DNA of 64,000 nucleotides from Syntrophomonadaceae bacterium. Its GTDB lineage: Bacteria; Bacillota; Syntrophomonadia; Syntrophomonadales; Syntrophomonadaceae. Location: NCBI GenBank assembly GCA_012515055.1, contig JAAYZA010000124.1:1-64000 (forward strand), read 5' to 3'. Numbering within the stretch: position 1 is the stretch's first letter; the number at the start of each line of letters is the position of its first letter. This document shows positions 37,621 through 46,073 of this stretch, in pieces. Under the pieces are notes generated by a model. The model saw nothing but the letters and a program-made list of their open reading frames with translations. It did no database searches and was not told the DNA's origin. Position numbers and translations under genes: made by a program.

Positions 37621-37658
37621 TCTGGAGGGGACCGGTACAAAAGGCCAAAGGTGAGAAT

Positions 37659-38699
37659 ATGCTGCAGACAAAATTGATACATAAAAAAGTACGCTTCCCC
37701 TGGCTGGTGGTGTTCCTGGTTTTGGCTTTACTGCTGTTTAGCGGCTGGCGATATATGATATCCCAGTATCAGCCCGTTGATAAAATGGATAAGACCTATC
37801 AGGCGGTTACTATTCCATCCCAAGCCGGCGCCCGGCAAATTGCCGGGATATTGCGGGATCATGACCTGATTCGCAATGAAAGGCTGTTTTTAAATTATTT
37901 AAGCAGCAATAAGCTGGATAATCAATTGAAGGCCGGGAATTATAAATTCAGCCGCAGCCAGACAATGGAAGAGATTGCAGATGCCATTGTCAGCGGACGG
38001 GTAGATTATCTTACGGTGACCATTCCCGAAGGATATACTGTAAAGGAAATAGGTTTACTGCTGCAAAGGCAGGGGATGCTTACAGAAGAGCAATGGCAAG
38101 AGGCCATTGGTCAGCCTTATCCATATGATTTTTTAAAAGGCATCCCGGCTGGAGAAGCCAATTGGCTGGAAGGCTTTTTGTTTCCCGATACCTATAATAT
38201 AAGTGAAGGGGCCAGCGGCCAGCAGATCGTGGATATGATGCTCCAGCGTTTTGACCGGGCCTGGGGGGAAGAATTTTCTTCTCTGGCGGAAGAAAGAAAT
38301 CTGAGTGTTCTAGAGATAGTTACCATTGCATCACTGATCGAAAGGGAAGCGGCCCGGCCTCAGGAAAGGGAAACCATATCCGGCGTAATAGCCAATCGTA
38401 TGAAAATTGGTATGCCCCTGCAGATCGATGCCACTATACTGTATGCCCTGGATGAACATAGAGAATTAATATATAATGCCGATTTGAAAATCGACTCACC
38501 ATATAATACTTATACACATACCGGCTTGCCCCCCGGACCCATTGCTTCCCCGGGGGAGGAATCATTATATGCCGCCTTGCATCCCGAGGAGCACCCCTAT
38601 TTTTATTATGTTTCCCGCGGGGATGGCAGCCACGAGTTCAACAGAACCTTTGCCGAGCACCTGCAAGCCATCAGCAAATATAATAACCAGGAGAAATAA
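37659..38699 (+). CDS. mltG: Endolytic transglycosylase MltG
   Basis: This 346-residue protein cleaves nascent glycan strands in the wall. It has an N-terminal membrane anchor (LVVFLVLALLLFSGWRYMI), a LysM-like segment and the YceG domain with catalytic E228 in ASLIEREA and NYTHTGLPPGPIASPG-type C-terminal motif. It follows the VanW gene by 38 bp and is in the conserved place of B. subtilis yrrL. Confidence 0.9.
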   Translation: MLQTKLIHKKVRFPWLVVFLVLALLLFSGWRYMISQYQPVDKMDKTYQAVTIPSQAGARQIAGILRDHDLIRNERLFLNYLSSNKLDNQLKAGNYKFSRSQTMEEIADAIVSGRVDYLTVTIPEGYTVKEIGLLLQRQGMLTEEQWQEAIGQPYPYDFLKGIPAGEANWLEGFLFPDTYNISEGASGQQIVDMMLQRFDRAWGEEFSSLAEERNLSVLEIVTIASLIEREAARPQERETISGVIANRMKIGMPLQIDATILYALDEHRELIYNADLKIDSPYNTYTHTGLPPGPIASPGEESLYAALHPEEHPYFYYVSRGDGSHEFNRTFAEHLQAISKYNNQEK

Positions 38700-38700
38700 G

Positions 38701-39936
38701 ATGTCAGGACCTGATCTGCTGCTGCCGGCGGGCAACAGTGAAAAACTAAAGACGGCCTTTTTGTTTGGTGCAGATTCCGTATATATTGGCGGGAAGGATT
38801 TCAGCCTGCGGGCCTACGCGGGAAATTTCACCCGGGAGGAAATAGAGGAAGGTCTTAAATTGGCCCGGGCTTTAAACAAAAAAGTGATAATAGCTGTTAA
38901 TGTCATCGCCCATAATGAGGATTTGGCGAGAATGCCGGCTTATTTGGAGGAGCTGGCCGCCCTGGATGTGGATGGCATCATCGTATCAGACCTGGGTGTT
39001 TTGCGTCTGGTTAAAAGACATGCTGCCCGGATCCCGGTGATAATCAGCACCCAGGCCAATGTCACCAATTACGAAACAGCAGCTTTTTATCAGGAACTGG
39101 GGGCCAAAAGGATCGTATTGGCCCGGGAAATGGATCTGGATGAAATCGCTGCCATCAAAGAGAAGACCGGCATAGAAATAGAAGTATTCGTACATGGTGC
39201 CATGTGTGTCAGTTATTCGGGAAGATGCCTTCTTTCCCATTATATGACCGGCAGAAATGCCAACCAGGGTGCTTGCGCCCATCCCTGTCGTTATAGTTAT
39301 GCCCTGGTGGAGGAAAAAAGACCCGGCGAATACTATCCCCTCCAGGAGGACTCCCAGGGCAGTTATATTTTAAACTCCCGGGATTTATGCCTGCTTCCAT
39401 ATATACCGCAATTGATAGATGCAGGTGTTGATGCGTTCAAAATCGAAGGCCGGATGAAAAGTCCCTTATATATTGCCACGGCGGCCAGTGTATATCGCGC
39501 CGCCATCGATTATTATCTTGCTGCCCGCCGGGAATATGATCCCGAGCAGCTGCAAACCTGGATGGAAGAATTACAGGGCAGTGCTACCCGACCCTTTACC
39601 GATGGTTTTATCACCGGGCAGAGTGGGGTCCTGCAGGATGTCAACAATGAAAAAATGCCGGGACGCCATGTATTTTGCGGGATTGTGAAAGATTACCGAC
39701 CGGATATCAAGATGGCAATTGTGGAACAAAGGGGCAATTTTGGTCCCGGTGATTCCCTGGAGTTTTTGCTGCCGGAGGGCCAAAGAATCGCGGCAGATAT
39801 AAAGCACATCTACGATGAGGAACTGAGTGAAATCGACCGGGCCCGCCATCCCCAGCAAGAGGTATTTATTCCTTTTCAGCAAGAGATCCCCGCCGGCAGC
39901 ATTTTAAGAAAGAAGGCCAGGATCAATGCATCATGA
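38701..39936 (+). CDS. Peptidase U32 family protein (TrhP/RlhA-like)
   Basis: The 411-residue protein has the U32 hallmark, HGAMCVSYSGRCLLS and the following GACAHPCR, whose cysteines can bind an Fe-S cluster. Characterised relatives (TrhP for tRNA ho5U34, RlhA for 23S rRNA hydroxylation) use prephenate and are RNA hydroxylases, not peptidases. B. subtilis yrrN/yrrO sit in the same place after mltG. The ATG follows AGGAGAAATAAG one base after the mltG stop. Confidence 0.85.
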   Translation: MSGPDLLLPAGNSEKLKTAFLFGADSVYIGGKDFSLRAYAGNFTREEIEEGLKLARALNKKVIIAVNVIAHNEDLARMPAYLEELAALDVDGIIVSDLGVLRLVKRHAARIPVIISTQANVTNYETAAFYQELGAKRIVLAREMDLDEIAAIKEKTGIEIEVFVHGAMCVSYSGRCLLSHYMTGRNANQGACAHPCRYSYALVEEKRPGEYYPLQEDSQGSYILNSRDLCLLPYIPQLIDAGVDAFKIEGRMKSPLYIATAASVYRAAIDYYLAARREYDPEQLQTWMEELQGSATRPFTDGFITGQSGVLQDVNNEKMPGRHVFCGIVKDYRPDIKMAIVEQRGNFGPGDSLEFLLPEGQRIAADIKHIYDEELSEIDRARHPQQEVFIPFQQEIPAGSILRKKARINAS

Positions 39937-40132
39937 TATCATGGGGCAGACAGCCCCGGAAGACATTGATATGCTGACCAAGATCATAGAGGCTTATGAG
40001 CATCTGGGCATCGTCTCCACCCTGGACAGACACCGGGGGATTGTTATAATCCGCGGGACTGAAGATACCGCCGCGGAACTGGAAATCATACTGGCCAACC
40101 TTCCCTTCCCCTTCACCATGATAACCGGATAG
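39926..40132 (+). CDS. DUF4911 domain protein
   Basis: The 68-residue protein overlaps the U32 gene by 11 bp. It has the pattern IIEAYEHLGIVSTLDRHRGIVII with a predicted beta-alpha-beta fold, typical of DUF4911 proteins found beside U32 peptidases in anaerobes. It may bind or sense a ligand for the U32 enzyme, but no function is known. Confidence 0.65.
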   Translation: MHHDIMGQTAPEDIDMLTKIIEAYEHLGIVSTLDRHRGIVIIRGTEDTAAELEIILANLPFPFTMITG

Positions 40133-40137
40133 AATAT

Positions 40138-40187
40138 AAAACCCCTGATTGACAAAGGCTAAATAAAAAATTAAAGGGGTTTTTTTA
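40138..40187 (+). terminator. Long-loop terminator candidate before the PBP gene
   Basis: AAAACCCCT (40138-40146) pairs with AGGGGTTTT (40175-40183) and runs into TTTT. The 28-nt loop is long, so the hairpin may be weak. Its second arm also contains the AAAGGGG that could serve as a ribosome site for the next gene. Confidence 0.5.
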
Positions 40188-40211
40188 CTGATAAAAACAA
40201 GAATAACACAG

Positions 40212-41879
40212 GTGATGTTCAGTTTTTTGGTTATGTTTGCCTTACTGGCTGCTGCCCTGGGTTATAATCAGCTCATCCGCGGACCGGAATTGTCCAGACA
40301 AGCCGTGGCTATGCGTTCTAAAAAAATTGCGCTTAAAGAGTATCCCCGCGGGGAGATTTTAGATCGCAATTTGATCCCCATTACCAGTTCCCGGTTATCC
40401 CAGGCGGTTTATTTTTTGTTCACCCGGGAGACCATGCAGCCGCAAAATATGCAAAAGGCCGCTGCCGAGCTTTCTAATGCCCTGGGAGATTTAAGCCGCC
40501 AGCAAATACTGGCTAAACTCCAGGAAGGACAAAAAAACGCCAGTCCTTTTGTTAGAGTAGCCATGGATTTGACTTTTGGGCAAGCCGCCCGTATAAATCT
40601 TTGCACAGCCAGGGGACTGGTGATGGCTCCTATCAGTAAACGCTACGGCAATGACGGGTTTTGTGCCCATCTGATCGGCTATATTAGTGACCAGGACAGC
40701 TTCCGAGGTCATGCCGGACTGGAAAAGATATATAATGATATATTGCAAAAGCCCGGTCCGGAAAAGGAATTGGTTACGGTACTGGATGCCAGAGGTACAG
40801 CCATCCACGGACTGATGTTTAAAATCAGACAGGAGCAAACCAGGGACCAGGGGCAGCTGATTTTGACCATTGATCGGCGCATACAGCAAATTGTAGAAAA
40901 TGCAGTCAATGACAGTATGGCCCAAGGTGCAGTTATAGTCATGGACATTAAAACCCGCGAAATACTGGCTATGGCAAGCCGCCCGACTTTCAATCAGAAT
41001 GACATTGCACCAGCCCTGCGGGATGAGGAAAACAGTCCCCTGATCAATCGCGCGCTAAATGCCTGCCACCCTGGTTCCCTTTTTAAGATCCTGCTGGCCG
41101 CTGCTGCCCTGGCAGAAAACAAAGTTACTCCGGAAGAGCAGTTTCTTTGTCAGGGCCATATTGAAATCAACCCGCAGGTCACCATCAATTGCTGGAAAGA
41201 AGAAGGGCATGGCCAGATTTCTTTTACCGGGGCTCTGGCCAATTCATGCAATCCCGCCTTTATTGCCGCCGGTTTAAAACTGGGCAGGAGTGATCTGCTA
41301 AAATATGCCCGGGAGTTGGAGATAACTGATACAACAATAATCGGTTATCCGGATAATCAGTTAAATAGTTTTATAAAAATCGATTCCGGTCAGGCAGCAT
41401 TAGCCAATGCCAGTATCGGCCAGCAGGGAGTTATGCTAACCCCGCTGCAGCTAACTTCTTTGCTAGCCACAATAGCAGATGATGGCTGGTATAAAAGCCC
41501 GGTCCTGGTTAAATATACGGTGGATAGCCGGGGGTCAAGGAAGGATTTGCCTCAGGATGAAAGGCGCCGGGTTTTAAAAACTGCGGCAGCCAGGGAAGTA
41601 CAAACAATGATGGTGGAATGTGTGAGTCAAGGCACGGGCAAAAGTGCAGCATTGAGCGAAATAATGGTGGCGGGGAAAACCGCCACCAGTCAAACCGGCA
41701 TGATAAAAGGGGGGCAGGAAATCTTGAATACCTGGTTTGGCGGCTATCTGCCGATTGATAGACCCCGCTGGGCAATAGTTGTTCTGGTTGAAGACGGCCG
41801 TTCCGGTGCTGCAGAGGCAGCCCCCATATTTAAAACCATTGCCCGAAATCTCCTGCCGCTTTATTCTTTAGCGGAATAA
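40212..41879 (+). CDS. Class B penicillin-binding protein (transpeptidase)
   Basis: The protein has one N-terminal membrane helix, a dimerisation region (YPRGEILDRNLIP) and a C-terminal transpeptidase with the S-x-x-K motif (S289, K292 in PGSLFKIL), SCN (ANSCNPAF) and a KTA variant of the third motif (AGKTATSQT). It cross-links peptidoglycan, as in division or sporulation PBPs. The listed start is GTG 40212, but this has no ribosome site. An in-frame CTG at 40188, eight bases after AAAGGGG, would add IKTRITQV and is plausible as a rare start. Confidence 0.8.
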   Translation: MMFSFLVMFALLAAALGYNQLIRGPELSRQAVAMRSKKIALKEYPRGEILDRNLIPITSSRLSQAVYFLFTRETMQPQNMQKAAAELSNALGDLSRQQILAKLQEGQKNASPFVRVAMDLTFGQAARINLCTARGLVMAPISKRYGNDGFCAHLIGYISDQDSFRGHAGLEKIYNDILQKPGPEKELVTVLDARGTAIHGLMFKIRQEQTRDQGQLILTIDRRIQQIVENAVNDSMAQGAVIVMDIKTREILAMASRPTFNQNDIAPALRDEENSPLINRALNACHPGSLFKILLAAAALAENKVTPEEQFLCQGHIEINPQVTINCWKEEGHGQISFTGALANSCNPAFIAAGLKLGRSDLLKYARELEITDTTIIGYPDNQLNSFIKIDSGQAALANASIGQQGVMLTPLQLTSLLATIADDGWYKSPVLVKYTVDSRGSRKDLPQDERRRVLKTAAAREVQTMMVECVSQGTGKSAALSEIMVAGKTATSQTGMIKGGQEILNTWFGGYLPIDRPRWAIVVLVEDGRSGAAEAAPIFKTIARNLLPLYSLAE

Positions 41880-41916
41880 AAGTTAAGGGGACGGTCTGAC
41901 AGGACATGCAAAACCA

Positions 41917-42351
41917 TTAAATCTTATTTAAATCATCGATGGTCTGGGCGACTATTTTTAAACCTTCCAGCAGGCCCGGCTGTAAATCACCTAAATTATT
42001 GCAAAACTGCTGATTCAATGCCGTGCCCGCAGCCAAGACCTCCAGAGCTCTTGCCCGGCCGGCATCAGTCAGAAACAAACGAATCACCCTGCGGTCCTGG
42101 GGGAAAAGACTTCTTTCCACCAGACCCTCTTTTTCCAGCTTATCCACCATGGTGGTCAGGGAAGAATTTTCGATATGTGCCAGTGCCCCTATTTCAGAGA
42201 GAGTTGCTCCATCGTTTTCCAGCAGGGAAAAAAGCACAAAGGACTGGGCCATGCTTACACCATATTTATCCATTTCCTGGCCAATGTGTTTTTCGACCTT
42301 TTTCATAGTCGCCTTTAATGAGTAACAAACAAATGTAGTGAAATCTTGCAT
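41917..42351 (-). CDS. MarR family transcriptional regulator
   Basis: This 144-residue winged-helix protein has the MarR core (LSEIGALAHIENSSLTTMVDKLEKEGLVERS followed by DRRVIRLFLTDAG). It is divergent from the CoA-transferase gene, the usual arrangement for local regulation. A 21-bp imperfect dyad in the intergenic region overlaps its own promoter. The ATG follows AAAGAGG. Confidence 0.85.
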   Translation of the reverse strand: MQDFTTFVCYSLKATMKKVEKHIGQEMDKYGVSMAQSFVLFSLLENDGATLSEIGALAHIENSSLTTMVDKLEKEGLVERSLFPQDRRVIRLFLTDAGRARALEVLAAGTALNQQFCNNLGDLQPGLLEGLKIVAQTIDDLNKI

Positions 42352-42384
42352 TGATAAAACCTCTTTAAAAAAATAATAACTCTA

Positions 42385-42416
42385 TTTATCTTCTATGAGA
42401 ATAAAATCAATGTCAA
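42385..42416 (-). promoter_or_regulatory. marR promoter and candidate MarR operator
   Basis: On the minus strand TTGACA (42411-42416) is followed after about 15 bp by TAGAAG. The spacer and -10 fall within an imperfect 21-bp dyad at 42385-42405 (outer arms TTTATC and its near complement), a typical position for MarR autorepression. Confidence 0.45.
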
Positions 42417-42522
42417 TAGCGTAATTTCTTAAACCGGGGCTGGCTGACTAAATATCTATGGGTTGATTAGCAATAAATTTATTATAAAAACAAGTTATTG
42501 TGAAAAAAATAGCATGTGATAT

Positions 42523-42528
42523 TATAAT
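42523..42528 (+). promoter_or_regulatory. -10 box of first CoA-transferase gene
   Basis: TATAAT at 42523-42528, with TTGTGA about 19 bp upstream as a weak -35. The start codon is 50 bp downstream. Confidence 0.45.
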
Positions 42529-42577
42529 AAATAGAGCCGGAGATAACCAAAGTAAATCAAATAGGGAGTGAAAAAAT

Positions 42578-43924
42578 ATGACCGATATAATTAAACTGCA
42601 ATATGACCAGAAATTAATTACTGCTGACGAGGCGGCCGCCATGGTTAAATCAGGCGACAAAATATTTTACGGGGAATTTACCATGTTTCCCCAGGCATTG
42701 GATGAGGCCCTGAGCAAGAGAGTGAAAGAACTCCAGGATCTGCAAGTCGGTGCAGTCTGCTTTACTTCTCCGCCGCAGGTGGTTCTGCAGGATATGGAAC
42801 GGGAGCATCTTGATATGGTGGACATGCATTTTGGCCTGGTTTCCCGTAAATTACATGATCTTAATCTGTGCAGCTATATTCCCAACACCTATCACCAGGG
42901 ACCACGGATCGTAAGAAAATACTATGATATTGAGATGGGCTTTTTCTGCGCTGGGCCAGTGGATGCCCGGGGCTATTTCAATCTGGGCCCCTCCAACTCT
43001 ATTACTCCGGCATTGATGGAAAAAACCAAAATAAAAATCGTTGAAGTCAATAATACTGTCCCCACCTGCCTGGGCGGCAATCAGGAATCGATACATATTT
43101 CCCAGATCGATTATATTGTCGAAGGACCCAATACCCCCCTCAGACAGCTGCCGGCCATCGTACCAACGGAAACTGATGAAGCTATCGCCAGGATCCTCAT
43201 AGATGAAATTGAGGATGGGGCCTGTCTGCAGCTGGGCATAGGAGGACTACCCAATGCGGTGGGGAATTTGATTGCTGCCAGCGATTTAAAGGATCTGGGT
43301 TTTCATAGTGAGATGATGATGGATTCCTGTATAGAACTATATGAAAAGGGACTGATCACCGGAGCCAGAAAGACCATAGACAAAAACAAAATGGTCTACA
43401 CCTTTGCCCTGGGCAGTCAGGAACTCTATGATTTTCTGGACAACAATCCGGTCTGTGCTATTTACCCGGTTAATTACACCAATGATCCAAGAATCATTGC
43501 TTTAAATGATAAAGTTATAGCCATAAATAATGCCCTGGAAATAGATTTGTTTACCCAGGTAGCTTCAGAAAGCATAGGGCCAAGACATGTTTCTGGTACC
43601 GGAGGACAGCTGGATTTTATCATGGGCGCTTTTAACTCCCACGGCGGCAAAGGGATCATCTGTCTGAGCTCAACCTTCACCGATAAAGAAGGTAATCTGC
43701 GCTCCCGAATCGTACCCACGATGGATCCGGGGACCATCGTGACACTGCCCCGATCCCTGGTGCAGTATGTTGCCACTGAATATGGCATTGCCCAGTTCAA
43801 AGGCTTATCGACCTATCAGCGGGCCGAAGCACTGATAAACCTGGCCCATCCACAATTCAGGGATGATCTGATCAAAGCAGCCGACGAAATGAAAATATGG
43901 CGGCGCAGCAACAAAATCAATTAA
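42578..43924 (+). CDS. Acetyl-CoA hydrolase/transferase family CoA-transferase (copy 1)
   Basis: The 448-residue enzyme belongs to the butyryl-CoA:acetate / 4-hydroxybutyrate CoA-transferase family. Diagnostic segments are GGNQESIH, LQLGIGGLPNAVG, the catalytic glutamate in FHSEM, and SGTGGQLDF followed by GAFNSHGGKG. It would swap CoA between acyl-CoA and acetate. A co-linear paralogue of the same length lies at 54444-55790. It is divergent from marR, and a perfect bidirectional terminator follows. Confidence 0.9.
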   Translation: MTDIIKLQYDQKLITADEAAAMVKSGDKIFYGEFTMFPQALDEALSKRVKELQDLQVGAVCFTSPPQVVLQDMEREHLDMVDMHFGLVSRKLHDLNLCSYIPNTYHQGPRIVRKYYDIEMGFFCAGPVDARGYFNLGPSNSITPALMEKTKIKIVEVNNTVPTCLGGNQESIHISQIDYIVEGPNTPLRQLPAIVPTETDEAIARILIDEIEDGACLQLGIGGLPNAVGNLIAASDLKDLGFHSEMMMDSCIELYEKGLITGARKTIDKNKMVYTFALGSQELYDFLDNNPVCAIYPVNYTNDPRIIALNDKVIAINNALEIDLFTQVASESIGPRHVSGTGGQLDFIMGAFNSHGGKGIICLSSTFTDKEGNLRSRIVPTMDPGTIVTLPRSLVQYVATEYGIAQFKGLSTYQRAEALINLAHPQFRDDLIKAADEMKIWRRSNKIN

Positions 43925-43941
43925 GGAATTTATCTCCCAAA

Positions 43942-43973
43942 AAAACAGCGCCACCTTCAGGTGGCGCTGTTTT
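43942..43973. terminator. Bidirectional terminator between CoA-transferase and prxU
   Basis: AAAACAGCGCCACC and GGTGGCGCTGTTTT form a perfect 14-bp stem with a TTCA loop. The A and T runs at both ends allow function in both directions for the convergent genes. Confidence 0.9.
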
Positions 43974-43995
43974 ATCGAATTAATCCCGCAAATTT

Positions 43996-44715
43996 TTAAT
44001 CATCAAAAGCTTCGCTTACTTTCCACACTTCCCATACCTTGCCGACCAAATTGGGACCAGGTTTGAGGGTTGGTTTGCCCGGCTTCCAGCCGGAAGGAGT
44101 TGCTTCAGTGCCATCGGATGCACGTACCAGCTGGAAAGCCTGAATCTGGCGGAAGGATTCCATTACATTCCTGCCTACCGGAGGTGACAGGACTTCGAAT
44201 CCCTGCACAACGCCGTCAGGATCGATGATGAATCTGCCCCGGGTTTCAACTCCGCTGTCCTCATCATATATACCATACATTTTGCCTATGCTGCCATCTG
44301 AGTCAGATAACATGGCAAAAGGAATATCCTTGCCAATCATTTTGGATAATTCATGTTCGTTCCACATCTTGTGTACATAAACACTGTCAACACTGCAGGC
44401 TAAAACTTCTACGCCCAGTTTTTGCAGTTCGGAATGTTTTTCAGCAACTGCTGAAATTTCAGTAGCTCAGACGAAGGTGAAATCACCGGGATAGAAACAC
44501 AATAAAACCCATTTTCCTTTATACTCATCTAAACTGACGTTGAAAAACTTACCTTCCAAAAAAGCAGGAGCGGTAAAATTGGGAGCTTCAGAACCTACTT
44601 TGATCATTGATTGATTCGCCTCCTTTATATTTGATTCGGGAGAAGCGGCTTCCACAGCCTGCTGAACTTTCTTTATGGGCGGCCTTTTACAACCAGGTTT
44701 GAATTCTTCTGGCAT
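43996..44715 (-). CDS. prxU: Selenocysteine-containing peroxiredoxin (in-frame UGA)
   Basis: Reading through one TGA (44469-44467) gives a continuous AhpC/Prx-type protein of 239 residues. The UGA lies in DFTFV-U-ATEIS, where other peroxiredoxins have the peroxidatic cysteine in DFTFVCPTE. Downstream sequence continues the fold (LACSVDSVYVHKMW, RGRFIIDPDG, WKPGKPTLKPGP). A hairpin starts 10 nt after the UGA. The usual C-terminal resolving cysteine (VCP before NW) is replaced by ATPSGW. Sec-containing peroxiredoxins (PrxU) are known from Eubacterium acidaminophilum. Two strong starts are in frame: ATG 44715 (U is residue 83) and ATG 44607 (U47), each after AAAGGAGG. Gene finders will split it in two. 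Confidence 0.8.
44439..44469 (-). promoter_or_regulatory. Bacterial SECIS-like hairpin in prxU
   Basis: On the minus strand the UGA is followed after 10 nt by TTTCAGC-AGTT-GCTGAAA, a perfect 7-bp stem with a four-base loop containing G-U. The UGA-to-loop distance is 17 nt, which fits bacterial SECIS elements bound by SelB. Confidence 0.65.
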
Positions 44716-44741
44716 CAAATAACCTCCTTTCCATATTTATT

Positions 44742-44770
44742 ACTATAACATTTGGTTGGGATAATGACAA
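44742..44770 (-). promoter_or_regulatory. Promoter of prxU
   Basis: On the minus strand TTGTCA (44770-44765) and TATAGT (44747-44742) are 17 bp apart, with a TG one base before the -10. Transcription would begin at about 44735, placing the first AAAGGAGG and ATG 44715 at the start of the message. Confidence 0.7.
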
Positions 44771-45056
44771 TTACTTATAGCAGAGGAAGGCCCTGCTAAT
44801 CGGAATGGCAGACCAGAAACCGCCGGACAGTGCCGGCACCATCTTTTCAGTTGCTTCTTTTATGATGATAAAATGGGCAATAATTAAAATTACCGCCGCT
44901 AGCCTCTTTATATAAAGTTACATTACAACCAGTCATGATCTAGTCTGCAATCTACAATATAGTCAAAATACACTGTTTGATCCTTAATCTGATACAGAAG
45001 CGAATACCAATTTTTCAACGAACATCTGGTGATACTTATTTAGAGGCATAAATTCT

Positions 45057-45140
45057 GTGTGGAGAAATGGGAATCGCCCGGGCATGGTGGAAAGGGAACG
45101 AGGGCGAAATACCAAGCGGTACCCCCATCAGCTCCTACAC
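45057..45140 (+). ncRNA. Candidate structured RNA upstream of sigK
   Basis: Nested pairings can be read: GTGTGGAG (45057-45064) with CTCCTACAC (45132-45140, one bulge), ATGGG (45067-45071) with CCCAT (45124-45128), TCGCCC (45074-45079) with GGGCGA (45102-45107), and TACC-AAGC-GGTA (45110-45121). Together they form a closed multi-branched fold of 84 nt, more GC-rich than its surroundings. I do not recognise the family. It could be a leader element for sigK, 113 bp downstream, or a separate RNA. Confidence 0.4.
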
Positions 45141-45197
45141 CTATACTTGCTATCCAGTAGACCGTGGCATAAAATACCTGTCAAAAGTAGTCACTAT

Positions 45198-45219
45198 TTG
45201 ACTTTTACCTTCATAAAGT
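45198..45219 (+). promoter_or_regulatory. Possible SigE-type promoter of sigK
   Basis: CATAAAGT (45212-45219) matches the SigE -10 form CATAnnnT, with an ACTATTT stretch about 13 bp upstream as a loose -35. TTGACT (45198-45203) could alternatively be a sigma-A -35, but no good -10 follows. SigE control of sigK is established in Bacillus; here it is inference. Confidence 0.3.
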
Positions 45220-45252
45220 ATTAAGCGCCCAATTTTTAAGGAGGTGGTCAAT

Positions 45253-45951
45253 GTGGCTGTTTTAGGATGGATATTAGCATTTACAGCCATTTTCAAGGGG
45301 ACTTTGTTTCTTTTTGCCTATCTTAATCATCAGGTATTTCCGCACCCTTTGGGAGAAGCTGACGAAAAGAAATATTTGGATCTGCTCAGGAATGGTAGTG
45401 AAGAAGCCCGCAACAAATTAATCGAACATAATTTAAGATTGGTTGCCCATGTGGTGCGCAAATATGAAACCAGCGGTGAGGATATGGAAGATTTGATCTC
45501 CATCGGCACAATTGGATTGATCAAAGCTATCAAGACTTTTAACGAGGAGAGGGGGGTCAGACTGGCTACTTATGCGGCTAGATGTGTAGAAAACGAGGTC
45601 CTGATGCATTTACGCAATATCAAAAAACTGAAAAAAGAAGTATCTTTGTATGATCCCATCGGTTATGACAAGGAGGGCAATGAAATATCACTCATCGATG
45701 TTTTGACTACTGATAATGAAATAGTGGAATTCGTCGAGACCAGGCTGCAGGAAGAGAAAATAAGGGGCAAAATCGATATATTATCGAAAAGGGAGCGCCA
45801 GGTCATCGAGCTGCGCTATGGTTTATTTGATGGATTAAAGGAAACCCAGCGGGAGATTGCTAAAAAATTAGGTATTTCCCGTTCATATGTTTCCCGTATT
45901 GAAAAACGTGCCTTAAAAAAGTTAATTAAGGAAATATGCTCGGAAGGATAA
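45253..45951 (+). CDS. sigK: Sporulation RNA polymerase sigma factor SigK
   Basis: The 232-residue sigma-70 family factor has region 2 ([47 protein letters not shown]) and region 4 ([28 protein letters not shown]). The hydrophobic N-terminus ([22 protein letters not shown]) is a pro-sequence removed by a membrane protease in the mother cell. The gene is continuous, not split by a skin element. GTG 45253 is 8 bp after AAGGAGG; an overlapping ATG at 45251 is out of frame and stops after four codons. Confidence 0.9.
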   Translation: MAVLGWILAFTAIFKGTLFLFAYLNHQVFPHPLGEADEKKYLDLLRNGSEEARNKLIEHNLRLVAHVVRKYETSGEDMEDLISIGTIGLIKAIKTFNEERGVRLATYAARCVENEVLMHLRNIKKLKKEVSLYDPIGYDKEGNEISLIDVLTTDNEIVEFVETRLQEEKIRGKIDILSKRERQVIELRYGLFDGLKETQREIAKKLGISRSYVSRIEKRALKKLIKEICSEG

Positions 45952-46009
45952 CTTTATTATTGTATGTCCATGGCAGTAATCGGAAAGAAAGCTAAAATAA
46001 AACAAAAGC

Positions 46010-46038
46010 TTGTGAAGAGGACCAATCTTCGTTAAAAT
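46010..46038 (+). promoter_or_regulatory. Promoter of degV-like gene
   Basis: TTGTGA (46010-46015) and TAAAAT (46033-46038) are spaced 17 bp apart, 35 bp before the start codon. Confidence 0.6.
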
Positions 46039-46073
46039 ATTAGTAATAATTTATGATTATAGGAGGGGAAGAG

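Larger units (their letters stand above)
44716..45252. other. Intergenic region between prxU and sigK
   Basis: This stretch of 537 bp has no convincing gene. It contains the prxU promoter (minus strand), a structured RNA candidate (45057-45140) and possible sigK promoter elements. It is not a tRNA-Sec gene, since no T-loop or CCA end is present. Confidence 0.5.

Noticed and set aside
44467-44469. Treating the TGA as a nonsense mutation or sequencing error that makes a pseudogene
   Set aside because: It sits exactly at the peroxidatic cysteine, the frame is otherwise intact with good coding character, and a SECIS-like hairpin follows at the right distance.
45057-45140. tRNA-Sec (selC) in the gap next to the selenoprotein gene
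   Set aside because: No GGTTCGA T-loop, no 8-bp acceptor stem with CCA and no long variable arm of the right form.
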